DNA from: Litoditis marina
Taxonomy: Eukaryota; Nematoda; Chromadorea; Rhabditida; Rhabditidae
Length of the DNA stretch: 64,000 nt
Direction: 5' to 3'
Assembly: GCA_964036275.1 (NCBI GenBank)
Contig: OZ038433.1
Span: 37,915,336-37,979,335 of the forward strand
Shown: one piece after another, positions 14,964 through 27,117 of the stretch
Layout: every line of letters begins with the position of its first letter
Numbering within the stretch: position 1 is the first letter of the stretch
Made by a program: the position numbers and the translations under genes
Notes under the pieces: generated by a model
Told to the model about the DNA's origin: nothing
Seen by the model: only the letters and a program-made list of their open reading frames with translations
Databases searched by the model: none

Positions 14964-16309
14964 TCACCACTACTATACCAAACTCAAACTATGTCTACCA
15001 TTTTCATCAACATTTCAACTCGTCATTACATGTACGTATACCTCCAAGTGTTCTAAGTAAATTTCGTCGCTAAAAAGTTTTGCTTTTGATCTATTGATTT
15101 TTTATGATCATTTTTATAAGACCTACTCAGATTTCATCTAGCTGTAACTTGCCAGCCATGCGGCCATGACCTTAGTGCTTTCTAACATGAATACTACTCG
15201 GATGGGAAACAAAGATGATGACAACAAAAAATCGATAAATTGATCTACCGCGAAGTTGACTTAAGCGAAAACCTCAATGATACCCCTGTCTCCGAGAAAA
15301 AATTTGGCCCTATCAGCTCAAAACTTTTACCACGTATACTACGTCAAAATCTAAGGATGTGTTTTGAAGGAATTTTTGTGATATTGATTTATCGATTTTT
15401 TACAATGCTTTTTATTTTGACCCAAAATTTTTTCGTTGTTCACCATTCACGTAGGACTCAACCAATTGTTATGAAACTTGTGGAGTATGCATGACTCAAC
15501 AAATGAATATGACTTTCAATTGGACAAAATCGATAATATCGATTTATTGATTAGTTATGAGAGTTGGTGAAAATGGAAAAGTCGGTTCTGAAATTTTCAA
15601 AACGACTCAATGGCTACCATATTCTGGAAATGAATACTACTAAACAAAATAAGACTTTTCATCGTGGCGATTTTTGACTACTCGATTTTAACGCAATTTA
15701 TCGATTGTTTCATGGAAATCTTTATTTTTTCTTTACACTACTGTAACCGTGAACGTGTACGTTTCTCAGTGCAAATCGTGTAAACAATATAACTCACTAT
15801 TGTCTTCAATATGATGTGAAAGAAAAATCAATAACTAACATTATCGATTAGTTAGAGAGTTGACTAAATAGAAAAGTGAAAATTCAAACTACACCAATTC
15901 CTCCCAAATTTTTACATAACACTTGGTATAGAACACTACGGTAAGTCCCAAAAGGATTTGAGTTCTAATTACGTTTGAAACATTTTATTAATTATTTTAT
16001 GTGAAAAACCCATTTTCGTGATTTTTGTCCTGACAAAACGGCTGAATGAATTCAGATCAAACTTGAGCCGTAGATCATAATTGATAAATAAATGGGACTT
16101 TCAATTGACAAAAATCGATAATATCGATTTATTGATTAGTTATGAAAATTTGTAAAACTGAAAAATCTCAACATGTACAACTTTCAAAGACATCAAAGTA
16201 ACTGTGAAAATGTTACGACCATAACAATTTCAAACATGACAAAGCCGCGGGGGTCTGGGGGGCACCCCCAGCTAGCGGGGCGCGCGGCGTCAGCCGCGCG
16301 ACCCACTAG
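14964..16309 (+). mobile_element. Non-autonomous Helitron H2
   Basis: A 1346-bp element starting TCACCACTACTATACC immediately after the CTAG of H1 and ending CCCACTAG at 16309. Its 3' stem is CGCGCGGC/GCCGCGCG with loop GTCA. The body shares blocks with H1 (from about 15125 onward) and carries two copies of the AATTG...ATCGAT...GATTAGTTATG motif, near 15511 and 16098. No coding potential is recognisable. Confidence 0.88.
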
Positions 16310-17812
16310 TCACCACACCTATACCACACATGAACTAGGAACGCAAAAGTTGTTTCGATTTGTCCCTAACTTTACCAACACACGTGACCTAACGTCCATA
16401 ACAGCCATGGCTGCTATCGATTGCCGATATCGATTTATTGATTTTTGGCGCTCTGTTTTATGAAATTCCTGAAATTTTCTTTCTGTTACTGTGAGCCAAC
16501 GGCTGGATGGAATGCTACCTAACTTGTAACAACAATCTAACTTACAGAGCCCTATACTTTGATGACCTTAAAAAATCAATATATCGATTTATCGATCCGC
16601 TATGAAATCGTCGTTTTTCCTTAGTGTAACAAAAACTTGCACCGAATAGGTTCTAATTTGAGCAGTACATCACACTAGGACTAACAACTAAACGTTCCGG
16701 AGGCTTTTTGTTTTAATTGAGTTTAAAGCTTTTTATTGACTTTTTTATGTAAAAAACCCATTTTCATGGTATCTGTCCTGACAACGTGGCTAGATGGAAT
16801 TGGATCAAACTCACCACACCTATACCACACATGAACTAGGAACGCAAAAGTTGTTTCGATTTGTCCCTAACTTTACCAACACACGTGACCTAACGTCCAT
16901 AACAGCCATGGCTGCTATCGATTGCCGATATCGATTTATTGATTTTTGGCGCTCTGTTTTATGAAATTCCTGAAATTTTCTTTCTGTTACTGTGAGCCAA
17001 CGGCTGGATGGAATGCTACCTAACTTGTAACAACAATCTAACTTACAGAGCCCTATACTTTGATGACCTTAAAAAATCAATATATCGATTTATCGATCCG
17101 CTATGAAATCGTCGTTTTTCCTTAGTGTAACAAAAACTTGCACCGAATAGGTTCTAATTTGAGCAGTACATCACACTAGGACTAACAACTAAACGTTCCG
17201 GAGGCTTTTTGTTTTAATTGAGTTTAAAGCTTTTTATTGACTTTTTTATGTAAAAAACCCATTTTCATGGTATCTGTCCTGACAACGTGGCTAGATGGAA
17301 TTGGATCAAACTCACCACACCTATACCACACATGAACTAGGAACGCAAAAGTTGTTTCGATTTGTCCCTAACTTTACCAACACACGTGACCTAACGTCCA
17401 TAACAGCCATGGCTGCTATCGATTGCCGATATCGATTTATTGATTTTTGGCGCTCTGTTTTATGAAATTCCTGAAATTTTCTTTCTGTTACTGTGAGCCA
17501 ACGGCTGGATGGAATGCTACCTAACTTGTAACAACAATCTAACTTACAGAGCCCTATACTTTGATGACCTTAAAAAATCAATATATCGATTTATCGATCC
17601 GCTATGAAATCGTCGTTTTTCCTTAGTGTAACAAAAACTTGCACCGAATAGGTTCTAATTTGAGCAGTACATCACACTAGGACTAACAACTAAACGTTCC
17701 GGAGGCTTTTTGTTTTAATTGAGTTTAAAGCTTTTTATTGACTTTTTTATGTAAAAAACCCATTTTCATGGTATCTGTCCTGACAACGTGGCTAGATGGA
17801 ATTGGATCAAAC
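16310..17812 (+). repeat. 501-bp x3 tandem repeat of the H3 5' end
   Basis: Three consecutive 501-bp units begin at 16310, 16811 and 17312 and appear identical. Units 1 and 2 end GGATCAAAC and join straight to the next TCACCACACC. Unit 3 reads GGATCAAACTC and then goes on into unique H3 sequence. The first two bases of the terminus (TC) also follow the breakpoint in the third unit, so there is 2-bp microhomology at the joint. Confidence 0.92.
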
Positions 17813-18365
17813 TCCGGCAACACGTTGTATCCAATAAATGAATAGGACTTTTAATTGACAAAAATCGATAATATCGATTTATTGATTAGTTATGGATGGT
17901 GGAAAAGTTGTGAAAACTATCGATGTTTCGCGAAAACGTTCTGAACAATTTTGCTGATACATTCATACAAACTATGTAATAGATAAGTGAACAGAATAGG
18001 CCTATAAAAATACTATGGTTCGTTAATCGTTTTCTTAAAAATTAATTTTTTATTTGTTTGAAAACTTTTAAAATGATCCGATTCATACTAATTTCACAAT
18101 GCCACGAGACATTAACAATATATAACAGAATATGAAGAAAGTTCAAAAAAATATTCAGTCATTCGCGAGTTATACTTTGATGAATTTTACCCCGAAAATT
18201 GATGACGTCACAAGTCATATGACGAGTCACATGACGAAAACTGTCAACATGATCTTTGATGCCTTAACTTTTTTTTACGATTTCAAACATGACTAAACAG
18301 GGGGGGTCTGGGGGGTCACCCCCCCAGCTAGCGGGGCCCGCGGCGTCAGCCGCGGGACCGGCTAG
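16310..18365 (+). mobile_element. Non-autonomous Helitron H3 with triplicated 5' part
   Basis: It starts TCACCACACCTATACC and ends with a CCCGCGGC/GCCGCGGG hairpin and CCGGCTAG. The first 501 bp are present three times in tandem (16310, 16811, 17312), each copy restarting at the TCACC terminus. Only the third copy continues into the rest of the element. Its 3' part holds the conserved subterminal TGACGTCACAAGTCA block and a G-run/C-run hairpin before the terminal hairpin. Confidence 0.88.
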
Positions 18366-21300
18366 TCACCACACCTATAGCACACATGATAATGTCACGC
18401 AAAAGTTATTACGATTTGGCTGTAATTTCAATCATGCATAATAGACAACGATCTAAGATAAATGACCCGTACGATAGTTGAGTTAGGGCCTTATAATTTT
18501 TTTAGACCTTAATTTATGAAATTCATGAAAACTGCTTTCTGCTACTGTACGCTAACGGCTGAATGAAATGCTACCTAACTGCTATCAACCATCTAACTCT
18601 TGAGGCCTTTCATTGTGGTGACCTCAAAAAATCAATATATCGACTTATCGACCCGCTACAAAAATGGCGAAAAACGAAAAGCGTTACCATCACCATCACC
18701 GATTTGTCCCATACTACATCCACGTAAGTGGGTACGTGTACTGACCAACCATCTCCAATGCGAGTTGACCAAATTGATCTATTGATTTTTTATAAGAGTT
18801 TTTATGAAAAAGCCATGATATTTGGATGAACGCCACTCGAGTACGACTGAACAAAATTTTATAAAAACTACAGTGGTAAACATACCATGAGAAATAAACA
18901 TGACTTTCAATTGTGAAAAATCGATAATATCGACTTATTGATTAGTTATGAATGAATGTAGAGTTGAGAAAACTTCAATTACTCTGCAAGAACGTACTGA
19001 ACGATTTCTTTCGTACATTCACATAAAGTGTAAAATAGATAAGTGAACAATATGAGCCTACAAAAAAACCATGGTTCGTTGACCGTTTTCCGGAAAATTT
19101 ATTTTTAAAATTTTCCAACACTTTCAAAATGGTTCAATTGATACGAGTTTCACACTGTGATTAGTTAGTGACAACTTAAAGCTTAATTTAGAAAAAGTTC
19201 AAGGAAAAATTCAGTCATTCCCGAGTTATACGTTATGGAATTTCCCTCAAAAATCGAAGACGTCACATTTATATCTCGAAATTGTGTCAATAATATTGAT
19301 TCGTTTTATTTTTCCTGAACTCACATAAACCTGTGCTTCACAATGGCAGTTCAATAAAACACGTATATTTTTTTTGAAATTCCTTTGATGACGTCATCAG
19401 TTTTTGAATGATGTCCAATAACTCAGGTACGGAAACATGAATTTTTCCCAAACTTGGCCACAATCCTTTTATCATTAGGATACAGGTTTGGAAGAAACAA
19501 GGGACCGAGCGCCCCACGGGAAAGTGGTTTTTTAGGGTCACACCGTCACCACACCTATAGCACACATGATAATGTCACGCAAAAGTTATTACGATTTGGC
19601 TGTAATTTCAATCATGCATAATAGACAACGATCTAAGATAAATGACCCGTACGATAGTTGAGTTAGGGCCTTATAATTTTTTTAGACCTTAATTTATGAA
19701 ATTCATGAAAACTGCTTTCTGCTACTGTACGCTAACGGCTGAATGAAATGCTACCTAACTGCTATCAACCATCTAACTCTTGAGGCCTTTCATTGTGGTG
19801 ACCTCAAAAAATCAATATATCGACTTATCGACCCGCTACAAAAATGGCGAAAAACGAAAAGCGTTACCATCACCATCACCGATTTGTCCCATACTACATC
19901 CACGTAAGTGGGTACGTGTACTGACCAACCATCTCCAATGCGAGTTGACCAAATTGATCTATTGATTTTTTATAAGAGTTTTTATGAAAAAGCCATGATA
20001 TTTGGATGAACGCCACTCGAGTACGACTGAACAAAATTTTATAAAAACTACAGTGGTAAACATACCATGAGAAATAAACATGACTTTCAATTGTGAAAAA
20101 TCGATAATATCGACTTATTGATTAGTTATGAATGAATGTAGAGTTGAGAAAACTTCAATTACTCTGCAAGAACGTACTGAACGATTTCTTTCGTACATTC
20201 ACATAAAGTGTAAAATAGATAAGTGAACAATATGAGCCTACAAAAAAACCATGGTTCGTTGACCGTTTTCCGGAAAATTTATTTTTAAAATTTTCCAACA
20301 CTTTCAAAATGGTTCAATTGATACGAGTTTCACACTGTGATTAGTTAGTGACAACTTAAAGCTTAATTTAGAAAAAGTTCAAGGAAAAATTCAGTCATTC
20401 CCGAGTTATACGTTATGGAATTTCCCTCAAAAATCGAAGACGTCACATTTATATCTCGAAATTGTGTCAATAATATTGATTCGTTTTATTTTTCCTGAAC
20501 TCACATAAACCTGTGCTTCACAATGGCAGTTCAATAAAACACGTATATTTTTTTTGAAATTCCTTTGATGACGTCATCAGTTTTTGAATGATGTCCAATA
20601 ACTCAGGTACGGAAACATGAATTTTTCCCAAACTTGGCCACAATCCTTTTATCATTAGGATACAGGTTTGGAAGAAACAAGGGACCGAGCGCCCCACGGG
20701 AAAGTGGTTTTTTAGGGTCACACCGTCACCACACCTATAGCACACATGATAATGTCACGCAAAAGTTATTACGATTTGGCTGTAATTTCAATCATGCATA
20801 ATAGACAACGATCTAAGATAAATGACCCGTACGATAGTTGAGTTAGGGCCTTATAATTTTTTTAGACCTTAATTTATGAAATTCATGAAAACTGCTTTCT
20901 GCTACTGTACGCTAACGGCTGAATGAAATGCTACCTAACTGCTATCAACCATCTAACTCTTGAGGCCTTTCATTGTGGTGACCTCAAAAAATCAATATAT
21001 CGACTTATCGACCCGCTACAAAAATGGCGAAAAACGAAAAGCGTTACCATCACCATCACCGATTTGTCCCATACTACATCCACGTAAGTGGGTACGTGTA
21101 CTGACCAACCATCTCCAATGCGAGTTGACCAAATTGATCTATTGATTTTTTATAAGAGTTTTTATGAAAAAGCCATGATATTTGGATGAACGCCACTCGA
21201 GTACGACTGAACAAAATTTTATAAAAACTACAGTGGTAAACATACCATGAGAAATAAACATGACTTTCAATTGTGAAAAATCGATAATATCGACTTATTG

Positions 21301-23085
21301 ATTAGTTATGAATGAATGTAGAGTTGAGAAAACTTCAATTACTCTGCAAGAACGTACTGAACGATTTCTTTCGTACATTCACATAAAGTGTAAAATAGAT
21401 AAGTGAACAATATGAGCCTACAAAAAAACCATGGTTCGTTGACCGTTTTCCGGAAAATTTATTTTTAAAATTTTCCAACACTTTCAAAATGGTTCAATTG
21501 ATACGAGTTTCACACTGTGATTAGTTAGTGACAACTTAAAGCTTAATTTAGAAAAAGTTCAAGGAAAAATTCAGTCATTCCCGAGTTATACGTTATGGAA
21601 TTTCCCTCAAAAATCGAAGACGTCACATTTATATCTCGAAATTGTGTCAATAATATTGATTCGTTTTATTTTTCCTGAACTCACATAAACCTGTGCTTCA
21701 CAATGGCAGTTCAATAAAACACGTATATTTTTTTTGAAATTCCTTTGATGACGTCATCAGTTTTTGAATGATGTCCAATAACTCAGGTACGGAAACATGA
21801 ATTTTTCCCAAACTTGGCCACAATCCTTTTATCATTAGGATACAGGTTTGGAAGAAACAAGGGACCGAGCGCCCCACGGGAAAGTGGTTTTTTAGGGTCA
21901 CACCGTCACCACACCTATAGCACACATGATAATGTCACGCAAAAGTTATTACGATTTGGCTGTAATTTCAATCATGCATAATAGACAACGATCTAAGATA
22001 AATGACCCGTACGATAGTTGAGTTAGGGCCTTATAATTTTTTTAGACCTTAATTTATGAAATTCATGAAAACTGCTTTCTGCTACTGTACGCTAACGGCT
22101 GAATGAAATGCTACCTAACTGCTATCAACCATCTAACTCTTGAGGCCTTTCATTGTGGTGACCTCAAAAAATCAATATATCGACTTATCGACCCGCTACA
22201 AAAATGGCGAAAAACGAAAAGCGTTACCATCACCATCACCGATTTGTCCCATACTACATCCACGTAAGTGGGTACGTGTACTGACCAACCATCTCCAATG
22301 CGAGTTGACCAAATTGATCTATTGATTTTTTATAAGAGTTTTTATGAAAAAGCCATGATATTTGGATGAACGCCACTCGAGTACGACTGAACAAAATTTT
22401 ATAAAAACTACAGTGGTAAACATACCATGAGAAATAAACATGACTTTCAATTGTGAAAAATCGATAATATCGACTTATTGATTAGTTATGAATGAATGTA
22501 GAGTTGAGAAAACTTCAATTACTCTGCAAGAACGTACTGAACGATTTCTTTCGTACATTCACATAAAGTGTAAAATAGATAAGTGAACAATATGAGCCTA
22601 CAAAAAAACCATGGTTCGTTGACCGTTTTCCGGAAAATTTATTTTTAAAATTTTCCAACACTTTCAAAATGGTTCAATTGATACGAGTTTCACACTGTGA
22701 TTAGTTAGTGACAACTTAAAGCTTAATTTAGAAAAAGTTCAAGGAAAAATTCAGTCATTCCCGAGTTATACGTTATGGAATTTCCCTCAAAAATCGAAGA
22801 CGTCACATTTATATCTCGAAATTGTGTCAATAATATTGATTCGTTTTATTTTTCCTGAACTCACATAAACCTGTGCTTCACAATGGCAGTTCAATAAAAC
22901 ACGTATATTTTTTTTGAAATTCCTTTGATGACGTCATCAGTTTTTGAATGATGTCCAATAACTCAGGTACGGAAACATGAATTTTTCCCAAACTTGGCCA
23001 CAATCCTTTTATCATTAGGATACAGGTTTGGAAGAAACAAGGGACCGAGCGCCCCACGGGAAAGTGGTTTTTTAGGGTCACACCG
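18366..23085 (+). repeat. 1180-bp unit T, four tandem copies (T1-T4)
   Basis: Units start at 18366, 19546, 20726 and 21906, each opening with the Helitron 5' terminus TCACCACACCTATAGC and ending GGTCACACCG with no hairpin or CTAG. Each is thus a Helitron 5' part lacking the 3' terminus, joined to the next 5' terminus. The copies look identical. About 110 bp near the 3' end of each unit (19275-19383 in T1) is homologous to the 3' part of the 471-bp satellite. A 61-codon plus-strand and a 75-codon minus-strand open frame recur in the units. They resemble nothing I recognise and are not called as genes. Confidence 0.93.
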
Positions 23086-23113
23086 TCACCCTTAGTATAC
23101 TACAGATGCTAAT

Positions 23114-23142
23114 ATAACGTAACATAACGTAACGTAACGTGA
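23114..23142 (+). repeat. AACGT simple repeat in X1
   Basis: A short run of ATAACGTAAC-type units (AACGTAACATAACGTAACG). The same run occurs in X2, 4032 bp downstream. It is too short and has the wrong unit for a nematode telomere repeat (TTAGGC). Confidence 0.7.
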
Positions 23143-23524
23143 CGCCCAACTTTTGTTCCTAAACAACTTCTAACCATGACCATCAATTATGTCACTAAAA
23201 TCTAAGGTCGTGGTGTCTAAGGAAAATCAATGCTATTGATTTATTGATTTTTTAAGGCCCTAAGTTGGAGAGCAGAATTTCAGAGATACTCCACCTGAAA
23301 GCCTGTCTTCTGAAGACAAATGTTTCAATCGATCACTTTTTGCCGGAAACGTTTCCGGAAAGAGTTACATGAATTAGAAAAAAGTACAATTTTTTGCTAC
23401 TTTCATTCCTCATACCGCCCATGTTGTAGATATGAACGTCAAACTTTTGGCTGGTTGAACTCTTCAGAAGCCACTACTATTGGCTCGATATTGTCAAGAA
23501 TTTCGCAACTTCCTCCGGATTTGA

Positions 23525-23537
23525 GAAATTTCCGGAA
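23525..23537 (+). promoter_or_regulatory. Candidate heat-shock element in X1
   Basis: The sequence GAAATTTCCGGAA is three alternating GAA/TTC blocks with the 2-bp spacing (GAA-at-TTC-cg-GAA) that heat shock factor trimers bind. An imperfect site (TTCCGGAAA) lies about 180 bp upstream, near 23346-23356. Helitron-borne heat-shock elements are known in C. elegans. Function here is an inference from the motif only. Confidence 0.45.
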
Positions 23538-24757
23538 CATTTTGGGATTTCCGAACTGTTTTAAAATGGTCCTCATTTGTTTATATTATGGCACAAGATG
23601 TGTCATGACCTACTGAGTATATATTTGCAATATAAAAGATCAAAGATCAAGTATCGATTTTTGGTGATCTCCAGCATGAAACATAGTACCTCGTAAATAA
23701 GGCTACAAAAGAAGGTTCCCTTTGATAATATATTCTCCATTTGTTATATAGTAAAGAGTTGAATGTCAGGTACTATAACTCGTAGACGAGAAAACTGCAT
23801 CTCAGATGACGAGTGCTCTGTAAGCGTTGATAAAACTTAACAAAAAATTTCATTCATTTCGGTGGGGCCCATGTTCAAAATGTGATTGAATTTCTGAGAT
23901 TTGTGTATAAGATGCGCATATAGAATTAAAACATTTTATACGTAACAGATTTTTGAATTTCTCGAAAATATTTTTTTCAGACGTTTTTTAGAAAAAAGTG
24001 AAACAGCCAAACTCATGCAGTATGACCCAAATTTTGTCCATAGACGGAGGTCAATAGACCGGCAAATATTGTAAAAAATAAAGCAAAACCATTCAGCCGT
24101 TCTCGAGTTATTCAAGTTTCAAAAGTCCAACCCGTACTATATACGGCGCAAATAGGCTCACTTTTAGGCTACCTCGGACTCAACATTTTCCCACGCCTCT
24201 CCTGACCGTCTAAATGATGGGAACGACTTGAAACTCATAGGACAGGACCAGTATTAGATAAAGATTGTACTGCCAGAGCATTAAGGTCAAAGGTCAACTA
24301 TTGATTTTTTTAGCGCATTAAATATGATTCCGTGCCAAAATCGTTATGGGGATAGATACAATTACAAGCTTAGTGTCATTGTATTCCACTACTCATGAAC
24401 AACTCAGAAAGTCAAACACGGGATACATCGGAGAAAAATGAACCAAGTTACAGTAGTTTTAAGTTTCAAGATCAAACCATCAAATGATGACGTCACATAC
24501 CAAGCATTTCACTAGCAAAAAAGTCAGGTCATCCGCAATAGCCTCGATACTTGGAGATAAGAACTACCATAGAAATCTAAGGTAGTGGTGTCTGAGCAAA
24601 ATCGATAATATCGATTTATTGATTTTTTATGACCTACAGTATATTCAAAAAGTTGTTACATTTTACAAACTACTAAATATTTGTGAGCGTAGGGGGGTCT
24701 GGGGGGGTCTCCCCCCCAGGTAGACGGGCCCGCGGCGTCAGCCGCGGGACCGGCTAG

Positions 24758-27117
24758 TCACCACACCTATAGCACACATGATAATGTCACGCAAAAGTTA
24801 TTACGATTTGGCTGTAATTTCAATCATGCATAATAGACAACGATCTAAGATAAATGACCCGTACGATAGTTGAGTTAGGGCCTTATAATTTTTTTAGACC
24901 TTAATTTATGAAATTCATGAAAACTGCTTTCTGCTACTGTACGCTAACGGCTGAATGAAATGCTACCTAACTGCTATCAACCATCTAACTCTTGAGGCCT
25001 TTCATTGTGGTGACCTCAAAAAATCAATATATCGACTTATCGACCCGCTACAAAAATGGCGAAAAACGAAAAGCGTTACCATCACCATCACCGATTTGTC
25101 CCATACTACATCCACGTAAGTGGGTACGTGTACTGACCAACCATCTCCAATGCGAGTTGACCAAATTGATCTATTGATTTTTTATAAGAGTTTTTATGAA
25201 AAAGCCATGATATTTGGATGAACGCCACTCGAGTACGACTGAACAAAATTTTATAAAAACTACAGTGGTAAACATACCATGAGAAATAAACATGACTTTC
25301 AATTGTGAAAAATCGATAATATCGACTTATTGATTAGTTATGAATGAATGTAGAGTTGAGAAAACTTCAATTACTCTGCAAGAACGTACTGAACGATTTC
25401 TTTCGTACATTCACATAAAGTGTAAAATAGATAAGTGAACAATATGAGCCTACAAAAAAACCATGGTTCGTTGACCGTTTTCCGGAAAATTTATTTTTAA
25501 AATTTTCCAACACTTTCAAAATGGTTCAATTGATACGAGTTTCACACTGTGATTAGTTAGTGACAACTTAAAGCTTAATTTAGAAAAAGTTCAAGGAAAA
25601 ATTCAGTCATTCCCGAGTTATACGTTATGGAATTTCCCTCAAAAATCGAAGACGTCACATTTATATCTCGAAATTGTGTCAATAATATTGATTCGTTTTA
25701 TTTTTCCTGAACTCACATAAACCTGTGCTTCACAATGGCAGTTCAATAAAACACGTATATTTTTTTTGAAATTCCTTTGATGACGTCATCAGTTTTTGAA
25801 TGATGTCCAATAACTCAGGTACGGAAACATGAATTTTTCCCAAACTTGGCCACAATCCTTTTATCATTAGGATACAGGTTTGGAAGAAACAAGGGACCGA
25901 GCGCCCCACGGGAAAGTGGTTTTTTAGGGTCACACCGTCACCACACCTATAGCACACATGATAATGTCACGCAAAAGTTATTACGATTTGGCTGTAATTT
26001 CAATCATGCATAATAGACAACGATCTAAGATAAATGACCCGTACGATAGTTGAGTTAGGGCCTTATAATTTTTTTAGACCTTAATTTATGAAATTCATGA
26101 AAACTGCTTTCTGCTACTGTACGCTAACGGCTGAATGAAATGCTACCTAACTGCTATCAACCATCTAACTCTTGAGGCCTTTCATTGTGGTGACCTCAAA
26201 AAATCAATATATCGACTTATCGACCCGCTACAAAAATGGCGAAAAACGAAAAGCGTTACCATCACCATCACCGATTTGTCCCATACTACATCCACGTAAG
26301 TGGGTACGTGTACTGACCAACCATCTCCAATGCGAGTTGACCAAATTGATCTATTGATTTTTTATAAGAGTTTTTATGAAAAAGCCATGATATTTGGATG
26401 AACGCCACTCGAGTACGACTGAACAAAATTTTATAAAAACTACAGTGGTAAACATACCATGAGAAATAAACATGACTTTCAATTGTGAAAAATCGATAAT
26501 ATCGACTTATTGATTAGTTATGAATGAATGTAGAGTTGAGAAAACTTCAATTACTCTGCAAGAACGTACTGAACGATTTCTTTCGTACATTCACATAAAG
26601 TGTAAAATAGATAAGTGAACAATATGAGCCTACAAAAAAACCATGGTTCGTTGACCGTTTTCCGGAAAATTTATTTTTAAAATTTTCCAACACTTTCAAA
26701 ATGGTTCAATTGATACGAGTTTCACACTGTGATTAGTTAGTGACAACTTAAAGCTTAATTTAGAAAAAGTTCAAGGAAAAATTCAGTCATTCCCGAGTTA
26801 TACGTTATGGAATTTCCCTCAAAAATCGAAGACGTCACATTTATATCTCGAAATTGTGTCAATAATATTGATTCGTTTTATTTTTCCTGAACTCACATAA
26901 ACCTGTGCTTCACAATGGCAGTTCAATAAAACACGTATATTTTTTTTGAAATTCCTTTGATGACGTCATCAGTTTTTGAATGATGTCCAATAACTCAGGT
27001 ACGGAAACATGAATTTTTCCCAAACTTGGCCACAATCCTTTTATCATTAGGATACAGGTTTGGAAGAAACAAGGGACCGAGCGCCCCACGGGAAAGTGGT
27101 TTTTTAGGGTCACACCG
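24758..27117 (+). repeat. 1180-bp unit T, two tandem copies (T5-T6)
   Basis: Units at 24758 and 25938 are the same 1180-bp sequence as T1-T4, again opening TCACCACACC and ending ACACCG. T5 abuts the CTAG end of X1, and T6 is followed by X2. Together with X2 they repeat the T3-T4-X1 block at an exact offset of 4032 bp. Confidence 0.93.

Larger units (their letters stand above)
23086..24757 (+). mobile_element. Non-autonomous Helitron X1 (3' part of H4)
   Basis: A 1672-bp element opening TCACCCTTAGTATACTAC directly after T4 and closing with a CCCGCGGC/GCCGCGGG hairpin and CCGGCTAG. It is the only sequence class here with this 5' end, so it may be a separate family that landed next to the T tandem, or the 3' half of a composite H4 (18366-24757). 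It carries a TAACG-type simple repeat at about 23114-23142, a perfect three-part heat-shock-element motif at 23525-23537 and a TGACGTCA site near 24487. A 98-codon open frame (23320-23616) has no recognisable domain. Confidence 0.85.

Noticed and set aside
18600..18785. 61-codon plus-strand ORF recurring every 1180 bp, and its 75-codon minus-strand companion at 19338-19565
   Set aside because: They occur only because the 1180-bp T unit is repeated. There is no recognisable domain, no splice context and no start-codon context, and the plus-strand frame begins at a non-ATG codon.
23114..23142. AACGT-type run considered as interstitial telomere
   Set aside because: It is too short and the unit is not the nematode TTAGGC repeat. 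It is duplicated only as part of X.
23320..23616. 98-codon ORF in X1 (and X2)
   Set aside because: No recognisable family. The two copies are one duplicated sequence, so their identity is not evidence of coding constraint.
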